DNA of 32,496 bases from Candidatus Anaerostipes excrementavium (GCA_019114985.1 DXEM01000026.1:1-32496); one strand, 5' to 3'. Numbered from the stretch's first letter, positions 15,285 through 24,104 are shown. Program-made: numbers and translations. Notes: generated by a model from the letters alone, not told the origin.

Positions 15285-15313
15285 TTGACAAATTTAAAAA
15301 GAAATGGTATATT
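15285..15313 (+). promoter_or_regulatory. Strong promoter of a 6S-like RNA
   Basis: TTGACA (15285-15290) and TATATT (15308-15313) lie exactly 17 bp apart. The expected start, about 7 bp on, coincides with the first base of the closing stem of the RNA at 15320. Confidence 0.8.
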
Positions 15314-15319
15314 ATCATT

Positions 15320-15486
15320 AGAAAGTGCTTATACGGCAGCACGAACATATAATCCCCTATTTTTAAGATCTTGGTTTCCTTTTGGCTGTTCGGCCAATCA
15401 TACCCCAATAATTTCTTAAAAAATCATCATCAATCATTAGGCTTTTATCCTCTATCTTTTACGCTGCTGTAAGAGCACTTTCTCTT
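15320..15486 (+). ncRNA. Probable 6S RNA (ssrS-like)
   Basis: A ~165-nt region with no ORF folds as a long rod. The closing stem is AGAAAGTGCT/AGCACTTTCT (15320-15329 / 15474-15483), continuing as ACGGCAGC/GCTGCTGT (15333-15340 / 15463-15470). A large asymmetric bubble follows, then stem TTTTTAAGA/TCTTAAAAA (15360-15368 / 15414-15422) and an apical hairpin TTGGC/GCCAA. Length, near-complete terminal pairing, the central bubble and the strong own promoter are the hallmarks of 6S RNA, which binds sigma-A RNA polymerase. Identity rests on architecture alone; another structured RNA or a pyrG leader is possible. Confidence 0.6.
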
Positions 15487-15510
15487 ATAAAAAACTATTC
15501 CTATTTCTCA

Positions 15511-15539
15511 ATGACAAAACGAAAAGAATATGTTATCAT
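15511..15539 (+). promoter_or_regulatory. Likely pyrG promoter
   Basis: ATGACA (15511-15516) and TATCAT (15534-15539) are 17 bp apart, about 55 bp ahead of the pyrG start. The short leader has no terminator hairpin, so the CTP-sensing attenuation known for pyrG in other Gram-positives is not visible. Confidence 0.5.
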
Positions 15540-15594
15540 AATACTTTAGTTAGGATAAAATAAAAAGAGAAATTCACATATAGGAGGAAGTATC

Positions 15595-17202
15595 ATGCCA
15601 GTAAAATACGTATTTGTCACCGGAGGTGTTGTGTCCGGGCTTGGAAAAGGAATCACAGCGGCTTCTCTGGGACGATTACTGAAAGCAAGAGGCTATTACG
15701 TAACAAGTCAGAAGTTTGACCCATATATCAATATTGACCCGGGAACAATGAATCCAATCCAGCATGGAGAAGTATTCGTGACGGACGATGGAGCAGAGAC
15801 AGACTTGGATTTGGGACATTACGAAAGATTCATTGATGAGGGGCTGAACAAGAAGTCCAATGTTACAACAGGAAAAGTTTACTGGAGCATTTTATCAAAG
15901 GAAAGAAGAGGAGATTACGGCGGCAATACCGTTCAGGTAATTCCGCATGTGACTAATGAGATCAAGAGCCGTTTTTACCGCAGTGATGACACGAGCCGTC
16001 AGGAAGTGGCAATCATAGAGATCGGAGGAACAGTAGGAGACATTGAGAGTCAGCCATTTTTGGAGGCATTAAGACAGTTCCAGCATGAAGTAGGGCATGA
16101 AAACTGCATACTGATTCATGTAACGCTGATTCCTTATTTGAAGAGCTCAGGAGAATTAAAGACGAAGCCGACTCAGGCAAGTGTAAAAGACCTGCAGGGA
16201 ATGGGAATCCAGCCGGATATCCTGGTATGCCGTTCGGATTATCCGTTGAATGACGGAATCAAGAGAAAGATTGCTCAGTTCTGTAATGTGGAAAAGGATC
16301 GCGTAATCCAGAACCTGGATGTAGAAGTTTTATATGAAGTTCCGCTGATGATGGAGAAAGAGCGTTTAGCTCAGGAAGTCTGTGCGTGTCTTCATATGCC
16401 TTGTCCGGAACCTGATTTGGATGGATGGAGAAAGATGATTGACAACTGGAAGAATCCACAGCATCAGATAGAGATTGCTTTAGTTGGGAAATACGTATCC
16501 CTGCATGACGCTTATATCAGTGTCGTGGAATCTCTGGAACACGCCGGAGTTGCGAACTCTACGGATGTTACGATTCGATGGGTAGATTCCGAGAGAGTCA
16601 GCTCTTATAACGTGAAGGAGATGCTGGGAGGTGTTCATGGAATTATTGTTCCGGGAGGATTTGGAGATCGGGGAATCGAAGGAATGATCTGTGCGATTCA
16701 GTATGCAAGGGAGAAGCAGATTCCGTATCTGGGATTGTGCCTTGGAATGCAGCTGACGATTGTAGAATTTGCAAGGAATGTTCTTGGTTATGCGGATGCT
16801 CACAGCAAGGAGTTTAATCCGGATACCAAGCATCCGATGATTCATATTATGCCGGATCAGGACGGTGTTACGGATCTGGGAGGTACCTTAAGACTTGGCT
16901 CTTATCCATGTGTATTGGCGGAAGGCTCCAAAGCAGCTGAACTTTACGGAGAAAAAGAGATCCATGAAAGACATCGTCACAGATATGAAGTGAACAATGA
17001 GTACAGAGACGTACTGCAGGAGAACGGAATGATGCTCTCCGGATGCTCTCCGGATGGAAGAATCGTTGAGATGATTGAGATTCCGTCTCATCCTTGGTTT
17101 ATTGCGACCCAGGCGCATCCGGAATTTAAATCAAGACCGAACAAAGCTCATCCTTTATTCAAAGGATTTATTGAAGCCGCCCTGAAGCATAAACATAGAT
17201 AA
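15595..17202 (+). CDS. pyrG: CTP synthase (glutamine hydrolysing)
   Basis: It makes CTP from UTP, ATP and glutamine, the last step of cytosolic pyrimidine nucleotide synthesis. The 535 residues have the N-terminal amidoligase domain (about 1-270; P-loop [17 protein letters not shown] at 10-26, [14 protein letters not shown] near 142-155) and a C-terminal class I glutaminase (about 293-535) with Cys382 in LGLCLGMQL, and His508 and Glu510 in ATQAHPEF. Length is normal. ATG 15595 follows TAGGAGGAAGTATC. It is a single-gene unit closed by the terminator at 17214. Confidence 0.98.
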   Translation: MPVKYVFVTGGVVSGLGKGITAASLGRLLKARGYYVTSQKFDPYINIDPGTMNPIQHGEVFVTDDGAETDLDLGHYERFIDEGLNKKSNVTTGKVYWSILSKERRGDYGGNTVQVIPHVTNEIKSRFYRSDDTSRQEVAIIEIGGTVGDIESQPFLEALRQFQHEVGHENCILIHVTLIPYLKSSGELKTKPTQASVKDLQGMGIQPDILVCRSDYPLNDGIKRKIAQFCNVEKDRVIQNLDVEVLYEVPLMMEKERLAQEVCACLHMPCPEPDLDGWRKMIDNWKNPQHQIEIALVGKYVSLHDAYISVVESLEHAGVANSTDVTIRWVDSERVSSYNVKEMLGGVHGIIVPGGFGDRGIEGMICAIQYAREKQIPYLGLCLGMQLTIVEFARNVLGYADAHSKEFNPDTKHPMIHIMPDQDGVTDLGGTLRLGSYPCVLAEGSKAAELYGEKEIHERHRHRYEVNNEYRDVLQENGMMLSGCSPDGRIVEMIEIPSHPWFIATQAHPEFKSRPNKAHPLFKGFIEAALKHKHR

Positions 17203-17213
17203 AAAAGAATGAT

Positions 17214-17256
17214 AGACTCGTCGGTTGGTATTATGCTAGCTGGCGGTCTTTTTTTT
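17214..17256 (+). terminator. pyrG terminator
   Basis: AGAC, a bulged T and CGTCGGTTGG pair with CTAGCTGGCG and GTCT (17214-17228 / 17236-17249, loop TATTATG), followed by a run of T. Confidence 0.85.
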
Positions 17257-17392
17257 CATAGGAAATTGTGTTTTTATGAAATAAAAAACGATTTGCTGTT
17301 TATGTTCGATAGAAAAACGGAGCGTCTATATAAGTGAAAATATGATATAATAAACTGACAAGTTTGTTCCAGCATTGACGGAGGTGGGGAAG

Positions 17393-18661
17393 ATTAAAGT
17401 AAGAGGTGTGAGACTCTACGGAGTCAAAGATATAAGATTGGAAGAATTTGAACTTCCGGAAATTAAGGAAGATGAGATTTTGTTAAAGATCATATGCTAT
17501 GGGATCGCTATGTCCACACTAAAAGAGATTACTTTGGCACAGAGACATTTAAGGGTACCGAAAAATATCCGAAAAAAGCCAATTTTGATTGGTCATGAAT
17601 TTTCCGGAACGATTGAGAAAGTGGGAGAGAAGTGGAAAGATGAGTATAAAGAAGGAGAATCTTATGTCATCATTCCGGAGATTCCGCATCAAATTGAATC
17701 ACCGGGGTATTCATATCCGTATTTTGGAGGAGCGGCGACCTATTGTATTATTCCGGGAGATATCATAGAGAAAGGATGTTTGCTCCACTATGGAGGGGAT
17801 TCCTTTTATGAGCCGGCGATGGCGCAGGCGCTTTACAGCATCGTAGGAAGTTTTCATTCTAATTATCATAGTATGGAAGGTTCTCATGAGCATATTTCGG
17901 GAATCAAAGAAGGAGGCAATACGATCATTTTGGGAGGATGCGGTCCGATGGGGGTCATGGCGATTCGTTATGTTCTTCAGATGGAAAAGAAACCAAAACG
18001 CTTGGTGATCACAGATACCAATTCCAGAAGGATCGAGAAGGCACGAAAACTAATTTCAGTTCAGGAAGGAGAGAAGTACGGCATAGAATTATATTATATC
18101 AATCCGGAGACTTTTCCTGATCCGGCGCCGGTATTGCTTGCAATTACCAATGAAAAAGGATATGATGATGTCTTTGTCTATGCGCCGCCAAAAAATGTTG
18201 CAGAATTGGGGAATCGGATTATGGCGATGGATGGCTGCATGAATATTTATGCGGCAACAGCAGATAAGAAATACCGTGCGGGCATGAATATCTATGGAAG
18301 CCATTACCTGAAGACAAAGCTGATCGGTTCTTCCGGAGGACTTAGATCGGATATGGAAGAGGCGATTGATATCATATTGAATGGCAGAATCAATATGGCG
18401 GAAAATATTACTCATATCGGAGGCTTGAATGCAATTGTGGATACGACTTTGTATTTAAAGAAAATGGTAGGAGAGAAAAAGATTATCTATAATCAGATCG
18501 ATCTTCCTCTGACGGCGATTGATGATTTTCGAAAATTGGGAGAGAAAGATCCGATTTTTCATAAATTGGCAGATGCCTGTGATCGGCACAGAGGTTTTTG
18601 GAATAAAGAAGCAGAAGATATCTTGCTGACAGAATATCCAAAGGGAAGGCAGCAAATTTAA
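17393..18661 (+). CDS. SorE-like zinc-type dehydrogenase, degenerate paralogue 1 (possible ATT start)
   Basis: A medium-chain dehydrogenase fold, 422 residues, with a GroES-like N-terminal domain and a Rossmann domain (ILGGCGPMGV near 190-200). It aligns without gaps over its first 150 residues with the two paralogues that follow, which resemble L-sorbose-1-phosphate reductase (SorE). The catalytic zinc ligands are changed: Cys39 is Ala (GIAMSTLK) and Glu145 is Gln (AMAQALY), while His68-Glu69 of IGHEF remain. No ATG fits. GGAGGTG (17380-17386) is properly spaced only from ATT at 17393, which aligns with the ATG of both paralogues; TTG 17375 would leave the ribosome site inside the gene and GTG 17408 would lose five conserved residues. 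Either a rare ATT initiator is used or the start has been lost. Confidence 0.75.
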   Translation: MKVRGVRLYGVKDIRLEEFELPEIKEDEILLKIICYGIAMSTLKEITLAQRHLRVPKNIRKKPILIGHEFSGTIEKVGEKWKDEYKEGESYVIIPEIPHQIESPGYSYPYFGGAATYCIIPGDIIEKGCLLHYGGDSFYEPAMAQALYSIVGSFHSNYHSMEGSHEHISGIKEGGNTIILGGCGPMGVMAIRYVLQMEKKPKRLVITDTNSRRIEKARKLISVQEGEKYGIELYYINPETFPDPAPVLLAITNEKGYDDVFVYAPPKNVAELGNRIMAMDGCMNIYAATADKKYRAGMNIYGSHYLKTKLIGSSGGLRSDMEEAIDIILNGRINMAENITHIGGLNAIVDTTLYLKKMVGEKKIIYNQIDLPLTAIDDFRKLGEKDPIFHKLADACDRHRGFWNKEAEDILLTEYPKGRQQI

Positions 18662-18773
18662 AGAAACAAAGGGGTTGTATTTCACAAAAATTGGTGCTAC
18701 GATATTTTCAGAACAAAAATAAATGAAAGCAAACAAAAAACGCTTCTATCATTTTATAATCAGGAGGAGAATT

Positions 18774-20030
18774 ATGAAGGTAAAAGGAGTCAGAATGTAT
18801 GCGGCGGATGATATTCGTCTGGAAGAGTTTGAGCTGCCGGAGATCAAGGATGATGAGATTCTTGTGAAGGTCATGAGCGACAGTATCTGCATGTCTACTT
18901 GGAAGATGGTAAAACAGGGAGCCAAGCACAAACGTGTGCCGAATGATGTAGCGGATCATCCGGTGATCATCGGTCATGAATTTGCGGGCGACATCGTAAA
19001 AGTAGGAAAGAAATGGCAGGATCAATTCAAGCCGGGGCAGAAATTTGCACAGCAGCCGGCGATTCCGGGACAGGCGGAGTCTCCGGGATATTCTTATACT
19101 CAGTGCGGAGGAGCAGCGACTTATTGTATTTTCCCAAATGATATCATTGAAGCGGGATGCCTTTGGACTTATGAGGGGGATTCCTATTTTGAGTCCTCTG
19201 TGGCAGAACCAATGTGCTGTGTCATCTGTGGATATAAGACCAACTATCATACAAAAAATCGTTACGAGCATGTGATGGGTACCAAGACAGGCGGAAGTAT
19301 TGCAATCCTTGGAGGATGCGGTCCGATGGGACTGGGTGCGGTAAGCTATGCGTTGGCGACAGAAAACAAACCGGCAAAAGTTATTGTAACAGATGTAGAC
19401 GATGCGAAGCTTGCGAGAGCGAATGAAGTGATTTCTGTAGAAGAAGCAAAAGAAAAAGGAGTCGATCTGATTTATGTAAATACAGTCAATATGGAAGATC
19501 CTGCAGAAGAGCTGAAAGCTTTATCTGTAGATGGAAAAGGATTTGATGATGTCTTTGTTTACGTACCGATCAAAAGTGTTGCAGAACTTGGAAATCAGAT
19601 TCTCGGATACGATGGATGCATGAATTTGTTTGCAGGACCGACAGATTCTAAATTCTCTGCAGAGGTTAACCTCTATGATTGTCATTATAATTCCACAAGG
19701 ATTTTAGGAAGCACTGGCGGAAGCATTGATGATATGAAAGAAGCAATCAATCGTGCGGCGAAAAAAGAAATCAAGCCGTCTGTTATGATTACACATGTGG
19801 GAGGAATTAATTCCATTGTTGATACGACGATGAACCTGCCAAATATCCCTGGAGGAAAGAAACTTACATATCTTCAATTTGATATGCCAATGACAGCAAT
19901 TGAAGATTTGAGAACTCTGGCGGATGAGGATCCATTTTTCAATGATTTGGCAGATATTTGTGACCGCCATAACGGATTATGGAGCGCAGAAGCAGAGCAA
20001 GCGCTGTTTGCTCACTATGGAGTAAAATAA
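18774..20030 (+). CDS. SorE-like L-sorbose-1-phosphate reductase/polyol-phosphate dehydrogenase, paralogue 2
   Basis: A 418-residue medium-chain dehydrogenase, likely interconverting a ketose phosphate and a polyol phosphate with NAD(P)H in the cytoplasm. Zinc-site residues are intact: Cys39 (DSICMSTWK), His68-Glu69 (IGHEFAG) and Glu145 (VAEPMCC). The nucleotide fold carries ILGGCGPMGLGAVSYA followed by VTDVDD, whose acidic residue suggests NAD. The start of the chain resembles Klebsiella SorE as I remember it (ELP.I.DDEIL, KxVPNDVA, PVIIGHE). ATG 18774 follows TCAGGAGGAG; an in-frame ATG at 18723 lacks a ribosome site. It has its own upstream promoter-like sequence (TTGTAT, 17 bp, TACGAT) and a terminator behind it. 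Confidence 0.82.
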   Translation: MKVKGVRMYAADDIRLEEFELPEIKDDEILVKVMSDSICMSTWKMVKQGAKHKRVPNDVADHPVIIGHEFAGDIVKVGKKWQDQFKPGQKFAQQPAIPGQAESPGYSYTQCGGAATYCIFPNDIIEAGCLWTYEGDSYFESSVAEPMCCVICGYKTNYHTKNRYEHVMGTKTGGSIAILGGCGPMGLGAVSYALATENKPAKVIVTDVDDAKLARANEVISVEEAKEKGVDLIYVNTVNMEDPAEELKALSVDGKGFDDVFVYVPIKSVAELGNQILGYDGCMNLFAGPTDSKFSAEVNLYDCHYNSTRILGSTGGSIDDMKEAINRAAKKEIKPSVMITHVGGINSIVDTTMNLPNIPGGKKLTYLQFDMPMTAIEDLRTLADEDPFFNDLADICDRHNGLWSAEAEQALFAHYGVK

Positions 20031-20060
20031 AAATAACAAAAGTTGGACTTTAGCAAACGG

Positions 20061-20098
20061 AAAAGAGATGAACTGGATTTTCAGTTATCTCTTTTTTT
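20061..20098 (+). terminator. Terminator after SorE-like paralogue 2
   Basis: AAAAGAGAT-G-AACTG pairs with CAGTTATCTCTTTT (20061-20075 / 20082-20095, one bulged G), followed by TTT. It separates paralogues 2 and 3 into different transcripts. Confidence 0.75.
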
Positions 20099-20141
20099 GT
20101 GTGTTAATAAGTGACAATTTTTGCGAAAATGTGAAAAAAGA

Positions 20142-20170
20142 TTGAAATATAAAAATAAAAATGTTATTAT
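20142..20170 (+). promoter_or_regulatory. Promoter of SorE-like paralogue 3 and the deoR gene
   Basis: TTGAAA (20142-20147) and TATTAT (20165-20170) are 17 bp apart in a very A/T-rich segment, about 58 bp before the start codon. Confidence 0.6.
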
Positions 20171-20227
20171 ATTTTTGAAATAAAAAAATAAGAAAATAAA
20201 ATGAAAAAAATAGAAAGGAGAACTGTT

Positions 20228-21481
20228 ATGAAGGTGGAAGGAGTCAGAATGTATGGTGCGAAGGATATCCGTTTGGAGGAATTCGATCTGCCGGATATAA
20301 AAGAAGATGAGGTGTTGTTAAAGGTCATGAGTGACAGCATCTGCATGTCTACCTGGAAAGAAGTCAAATTAGGTTCCGGTCACATCCGAGTTCCAGACAA
20401 TATCCATGAGAAACCAGTGATCATTGGGCATGAATTATCCGGAAGAATTGCCAAAGTCGGAGCAAAGTGGGCAGATGAATATAAAGAGGGAGAGCGTTTT
20501 GTTGTTTTGCCTGGAATTCCCGGACAGATGGGCGCTCCTGGTTATTCTTATGAATTTTTCGGCGGAGCAGCGACCTATTGCATCGTTCCAAATGATGTGA
20601 TCGAAAAGGGATGCCTGCTTCACTATGAAGGGGATTCTTTCTTTGAAGTGTCTGTCTCTGAACCAATGTATTGTATTATCGGAGGATATAAAGCAAATTA
20701 TCATACGAAACCGGAGACACATGAACATTTTATCGGGACAAAAGAGGGCGGAAATATCGCGATCCTTGGAGGATGCGGTCCAATGGGCCTTGGTGCGGTC
20801 AGCTATGCTCTTGCCACAGAGCAAAAGCCGAAAATGGTCGTTGTGACAGATATTGATGATGAACGTTTGGACCGAGCACGCAGTGTGATTTCCGAACAAG
20901 AAGCGGAAGAAAAAGGTGTAGAGCTTCACTATATCAATACAGCCCAGATGGAGGATGAGGCAAAAGAATTATTAGATCTTACAGGAGGAGAAGGCTACCA
21001 TGATGTATTTGTTTATGCACCGGTTCGTCAGATCGCGGAAACAGGGAATCGCATCATGGCATTTGACGGATGCATGAATTTATTCGCGGGGCCTGCAGAC
21101 AGCGGATTTTCTGCGGAAATGAATTTGTATGACGCACACTATCGAAATACCAAGATCTTAGGTTCTTCCGGAGGAATCAAAACGGATCTTTTGGAAGCTC
21201 TTGATTTGATTTCTCAGAAAAAAGTAAAGCCGGCTGTTATGATTACGCATATTGGAGGTCTGGATGCCTATGCGGATACGACCCTCCATTTGCCGGAAAT
21301 TCCAGGTGGGAAGAAGCTGATCTACACTCAGTTTCATATGCCGTTGACAGCAATCGAAGATTTTCGTAAAATGGGAGAAGAAGATCCTTTATTTACCAAG
21401 CTTGCCGATGCTTGCGATCGGCACAATGGCTTGTGGAATAAAGAGGCGGAGGACATTTTATTAAATTATTTCGAAGTATAG
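20228..21481 (+). CDS. SorE-like L-sorbose-1-phosphate reductase/polyol-phosphate dehydrogenase, paralogue 3
   Basis: A 417-residue medium-chain dehydrogenase, clearly a tandem paralogue of the gene at 18774. Its zinc site is intact: Cys39 (DSICMSTWK), His68-Glu69 (IGHELSG) and Glu145 (VSEPMYC). The cofactor site shows ILGGCGPMGLGAVSYA and VTDIDDE. ATG 20228 follows AAAGGAGAACTG; an in-frame ATG at 20201 lacks one. It is 13 bp ahead of a DeoR-family regulator, so the two are co-transcribed, and lies upstream of a mannitol-type PTS IICB. The context points to oxidation of an imported hexitol or polyol phosphate; the exact substrate is unknown. Confidence 0.82.
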   Translation: MKVEGVRMYGAKDIRLEEFDLPDIKEDEVLLKVMSDSICMSTWKEVKLGSGHIRVPDNIHEKPVIIGHELSGRIAKVGAKWADEYKEGERFVVLPGIPGQMGAPGYSYEFFGGAATYCIVPNDVIEKGCLLHYEGDSFFEVSVSEPMYCIIGGYKANYHTKPETHEHFIGTKEGGNIAILGGCGPMGLGAVSYALATEQKPKMVVVTDIDDERLDRARSVISEQEAEEKGVELHYINTAQMEDEAKELLDLTGGEGYHDVFVYAPVRQIAETGNRIMAFDGCMNLFAGPADSGFSAEMNLYDAHYRNTKILGSSGGIKTDLLEALDLISQKKVKPAVMITHIGGLDAYADTTLHLPEIPGGKKLIYTQFHMPLTAIEDFRKMGEEDPLFTKLADACDRHNGLWNKEAEDILLNYFEV

Positions 21482-21494
21482 GAAGTCAGAAAAG

Positions 21495-22289
21495 ATGTTT
21501 GCAAGAGAACGAAAAGAAGCCTTGCTGATTTATATGCGCCAGCATAAGAAGGCAAGCATCCGGGAATTGTCGGAAGAATTTCATGTAACCGGGGCAACGA
21601 TCCGAACGGATCTAAAAGAAATGGAACAACAGGAACTCTTGATCCGAACCCATGGAGGAGCGATACTGAATCAGCAGTCTGTGGAAAAAGAGAGCCAGCT
21701 AAAGCTTCGCAGGGGCATTTTTTATGATGAGAAGCGAAGAATCGGAAAACTTGCCAGACAATTTGTCAATGAAGGGGATATCATTTTGATAGACAGTGGG
21801 ACGACCATGGTAGAATTTGCCTCAGGTCTGATCAATTTTGAAAGTCTTAAGGTTGTAACCAATGACTTGACGATTGCCTTGGAACTGCAGAAGAGTTCTG
21901 CCATTGAGATTGTTTTGATCGGCGGAGATGTACGAAATCATTTTGAATGTACGATTGGAGCCTTTGGCACCGAATTTTTAAAACAAATATCGGTGGATAA
22001 GATTTTTCTATCTCCCAATGCGTTGTCGATTGGACAAGGACTGACGACACCCAATGAGGAGACAGCAGCAATGAAGAAGGCGATGATTCGGACGGCTTCT
22101 GAAGGATATATTTTGTGTGACAGCTCAAAAATCGGCAAGAAGACTTTTTGTAAGTTTGCAGATCTCAATGAGTTTTCTTATTTGATTACAGATGACGGAA
22201 TCCGGGAAGAAGATCAAAAAGCCTTGGAGGATATGGGGCTTCACGTTTTGGTATGCGGTCCAGAAGAATCCCTGTTAAAAAGATCATAA
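21495..22289 (+). CDS. DeoR-family sugar-phosphate-responsive repressor
   Basis: A 264-residue regulator. The N-terminal DeoR winged helix (about 1-57) has the signature VTGATIRTDLKEMEQQELLIRTHGG. The C-terminal domain (about 75-235) is the phosphosugar-isomerase-like effector domain, with DSGTTMVEFA, LIGGDVR, GLTTPNEE and LCDSSKIGKKTF. Such proteins usually repress the adjacent sugar genes until a phosphorylated intermediate binds. ATG 21495 follows the dehydrogenase stop by 13 bp with a weak AGGAAG ribosome site. Likely targets are the dehydrogenases and the IICB promoter with its palindrome at 22532 (inference). Confidence 0.88.
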   Translation: MFARERKEALLIYMRQHKKASIRELSEEFHVTGATIRTDLKEMEQQELLIRTHGGAILNQQSVEKESQLKLRRGIFYDEKRRIGKLARQFVNEGDIILIDSGTTMVEFASGLINFESLKVVTNDLTIALELQKSSAIEIVLIGGDVRNHFECTIGAFGTEFLKQISVDKIFLSPNALSIGQGLTTPNEETAAMKKAMIRTASEGYILCDSSKIGKKTFCKFADLNEFSYLITDDGIREEDQKALEDMGLHVLVCGPEESLLKRS

Positions 22290-22301
22290 TGGAAATAGAG
22301 T

Positions 22302-22335
22302 TTGCCGGCAGGATTTGTCTGCCGGTAATCTTATA
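22302..22335 (+). terminator. Hairpin terminator after the deoR gene
   Basis: TTGCCGGCAG and CTGCCGGTAA (22302-22311 / 22319-22328) form a G+C-rich stem followed by TCTTATATTT. The T run is interrupted, so strength is uncertain. Confidence 0.6.
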
Positions 22336-22492
22336 TTTGGGAATAGAAAGAGAGATCAACATTATATTCCTTTTTGAAATATATGTGTTTTTTTGTGGAA
22401 AAAGATGTAAAAGGATTATATAAAGAAAAAAATAGAAAATAAAATGAAAAATTTGTCAAAAATTTTTTTGAAAAACTTACTACTACCATTTA

Positions 22493-22545
22493 TAGACGAA
22501 GGACTGGATGGGGAATTATAATAGAGTCAAAGATAAGCGCTTATC
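22493..22545 (+). promoter_or_regulatory. IICB promoter with downstream 14-bp palindrome
   Basis: TAGACG (22493-22498) and TATAAT (22517-22522) are spaced 18 bp. A perfect palindrome, GATAAGCGCTTATC (22532-22545), sits in the +3 to +16 region of the expected transcript, a normal place for a roadblock operator. It resembles a CcpA cre core (AAGCGCTT) but could be the DeoR operator. The A/T-rich 22336-22492 shows no gene. Confidence 0.55.
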
Positions 22546-22615
22546 CTTTTGTCACTGTTTTTTCCAGAATCATGGAGAAAGAAAATTCAAAAAGTGGAGG
22601 AAAAGGAGGAACATC

Positions 22616-24040
22616 ATGGCAAATGAAATTAAAGCCAAAGTTCAAAAAATGGGCGGTTTCCTATCTGGTATGGTAATGCCGAATATCGGCGCTCTAATTG
22701 CTTGGGGTATCGTTACCGCGTTATTCTTAGAGACAGGATATTTCCCAAATGAAAAATTAGCAGAATTGATCACACCGACTCTTACATACTTGATTCCAAT
22801 CTTATTTGGATACACAGGTGGTTACAATGTATATGGAAGACGAGGAGCTGTTGCCGGTACGGTCGCTACCATTGGTGTCGTAGTTGGTGCGGACGTTACG
22901 ATGATGATCGGTGGTATGATCATGGGGCCTCTTGGTGCATGGATCATCAAACAGGTTGATAAGGTATTGGACGGTCATGTAAAACCTGGAATGGAGATGT
23001 TAGTGGATAACTTTTCTATGGGTATCGTCGGTGCAATTATGATGATTGCCGGTTATGCGATTGTAACACCAATATTCGCCGGAATTACCAATATTTTGAC
23101 GGTCGGTGTTAATTTTATGATCAGTCATAATATTTTACCATTTACTGAGGTTTTCGTTGTACCTGGACAGGTATTATTCTTAAATAACGCGATCAATCAT
23201 GGAATTTTTACACCTCTTGCAATTGAGCAGGCATCAGAAACCGGAAAATCTATTTTATATTTGGTAGAAGCCAATGGTGGTATGTGGGCAGGATTGGTGC
23301 TTGCATTTGCGGTATTTGGCAAAGGAATGGCCAAAAAATCTGCTCCAGGTGCAGCTATCATCCAGATTATCGGTGGAATCGGAGAAGTATCTTTCCCATA
23401 TGCACTGATCAAACCAGTCACCATTTTAGGACCGATCCTTGGTGGAATTGCCGCATTGTTCTGGTTCCAAATTATGGATGGAGGAGCGGTTGCCGCGGTA
23501 TCTCCTGGATCTTTAATTGCCTTGATCATTATGTCGCCAAAAGGCAAAGTATTGGTCAATGTTGGCGGATATGCGATAGCAACGGTAGTTTCCTTTGTTG
23601 TTGTAGCCTTCTTCTTGAAACGAGATAAAACACCGGATGAGGAAGAGCAAGAAGTACAGGGTATTGACATGAGCCAGTTTGTGGAAAGCCACAGCGCTCC
23701 GGGAGAAGAAAAAGAACAGACAGCGCCTTCTGCAGCAAATGTAGAAAAAAGAAAGATTAAAAAGATCGCTTTTGCCTGTGACGCCGGCATGGGATCTTCT
23801 GCAATGGGAGCTTCTATGTTAAAGACACAGCTGAATAAAGCAGGATTATATTTAGATGTAAGCCATGTTTCCATCCATCAGATTCCAGAGGATATCGATG
23901 TGGTCGTAACGAATACGAATCTTCTGGAAGCAGCAAAAAAAGAAGCGCCTGCAGGAATTCCGATCATCGAGATCAAAGAATTTTTAAATGCAGACGAGCA
24001 CAAAGCAATTGTACAGCAGATCAAAGATATGATGGAATAA
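22616..24040 (+). CDS. PTS mannitol-type enzyme IICB, no IIA domain
   Basis: A 474-residue membrane permease related to MtlA. IIC covers about 1-335 with NNAINHGIFTPLAIEQ at 190-205. An acidic linker (about 338-378) leads to IIB, with phospho-Cys388 in ACDAGMGSSAMGAS. The chain ends without a IIA domain. The MtlA substrate motif GGIHE reads GGIGE here (253-257), which suggests a sugar alcohol other than mannitol. ATG 22616 follows AAAGGAGGAAC; an upstream in-frame ATG at 22508 overlaps the promoter. No IIA gene is adjacent, so phosphate must come from the MtlA IIA domain, the IIA at 8309 or elsewhere. Neighbouring SorE-like dehydrogenases would oxidise the product. Confidence 0.92.
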   Translation: MANEIKAKVQKMGGFLSGMVMPNIGALIAWGIVTALFLETGYFPNEKLAELITPTLTYLIPILFGYTGGYNVYGRRGAVAGTVATIGVVVGADVTMMIGGMIMGPLGAWIIKQVDKVLDGHVKPGMEMLVDNFSMGIVGAIMMIAGYAIVTPIFAGITNILTVGVNFMISHNILPFTEVFVVPGQVLFLNNAINHGIFTPLAIEQASETGKSILYLVEANGGMWAGLVLAFAVFGKGMAKKSAPGAAIIQIIGGIGEVSFPYALIKPVTILGPILGGIAALFWFQIMDGGAVAAVSPGSLIALIIMSPKGKVLVNVGGYAIATVVSFVVVAFFLKRDKTPDEEEQEVQGIDMSQFVESHSAPGEEKEQTAPSAANVEKRKIKKIAFACDAGMGSSAMGASMLKTQLNKAGLYLDVSHVSIHQIPEDIDVVVTNTNLLEAAKKEAPAGIPIIEIKEFLNADEHKAIVQQIKDMME

Positions 24041-24104
24041 AAAATGCCATGATTAACAAAATAACTCAGGGGACTGATAAAGTTTCCTGAGTTATCGGCA
24101 TTTT
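24041..24104 (+). terminator. Two-part hairpin between the IICB and regulator genes
   Basis: AAAATGCC/GGCATTTT (24041-24048 / 24097-24104) encloses the perfect 10-bp stem ATAACTCAGG/CCTGAGTTAT (24061-24070 / 24086-24095), ending in TTTT. The 15-nt loop contains GGACTGATAAAG, which recalls part of BglG/SacT antiterminator targets. It works as a terminator or attenuator before the PRD-regulator gene. Confidence 0.65.
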
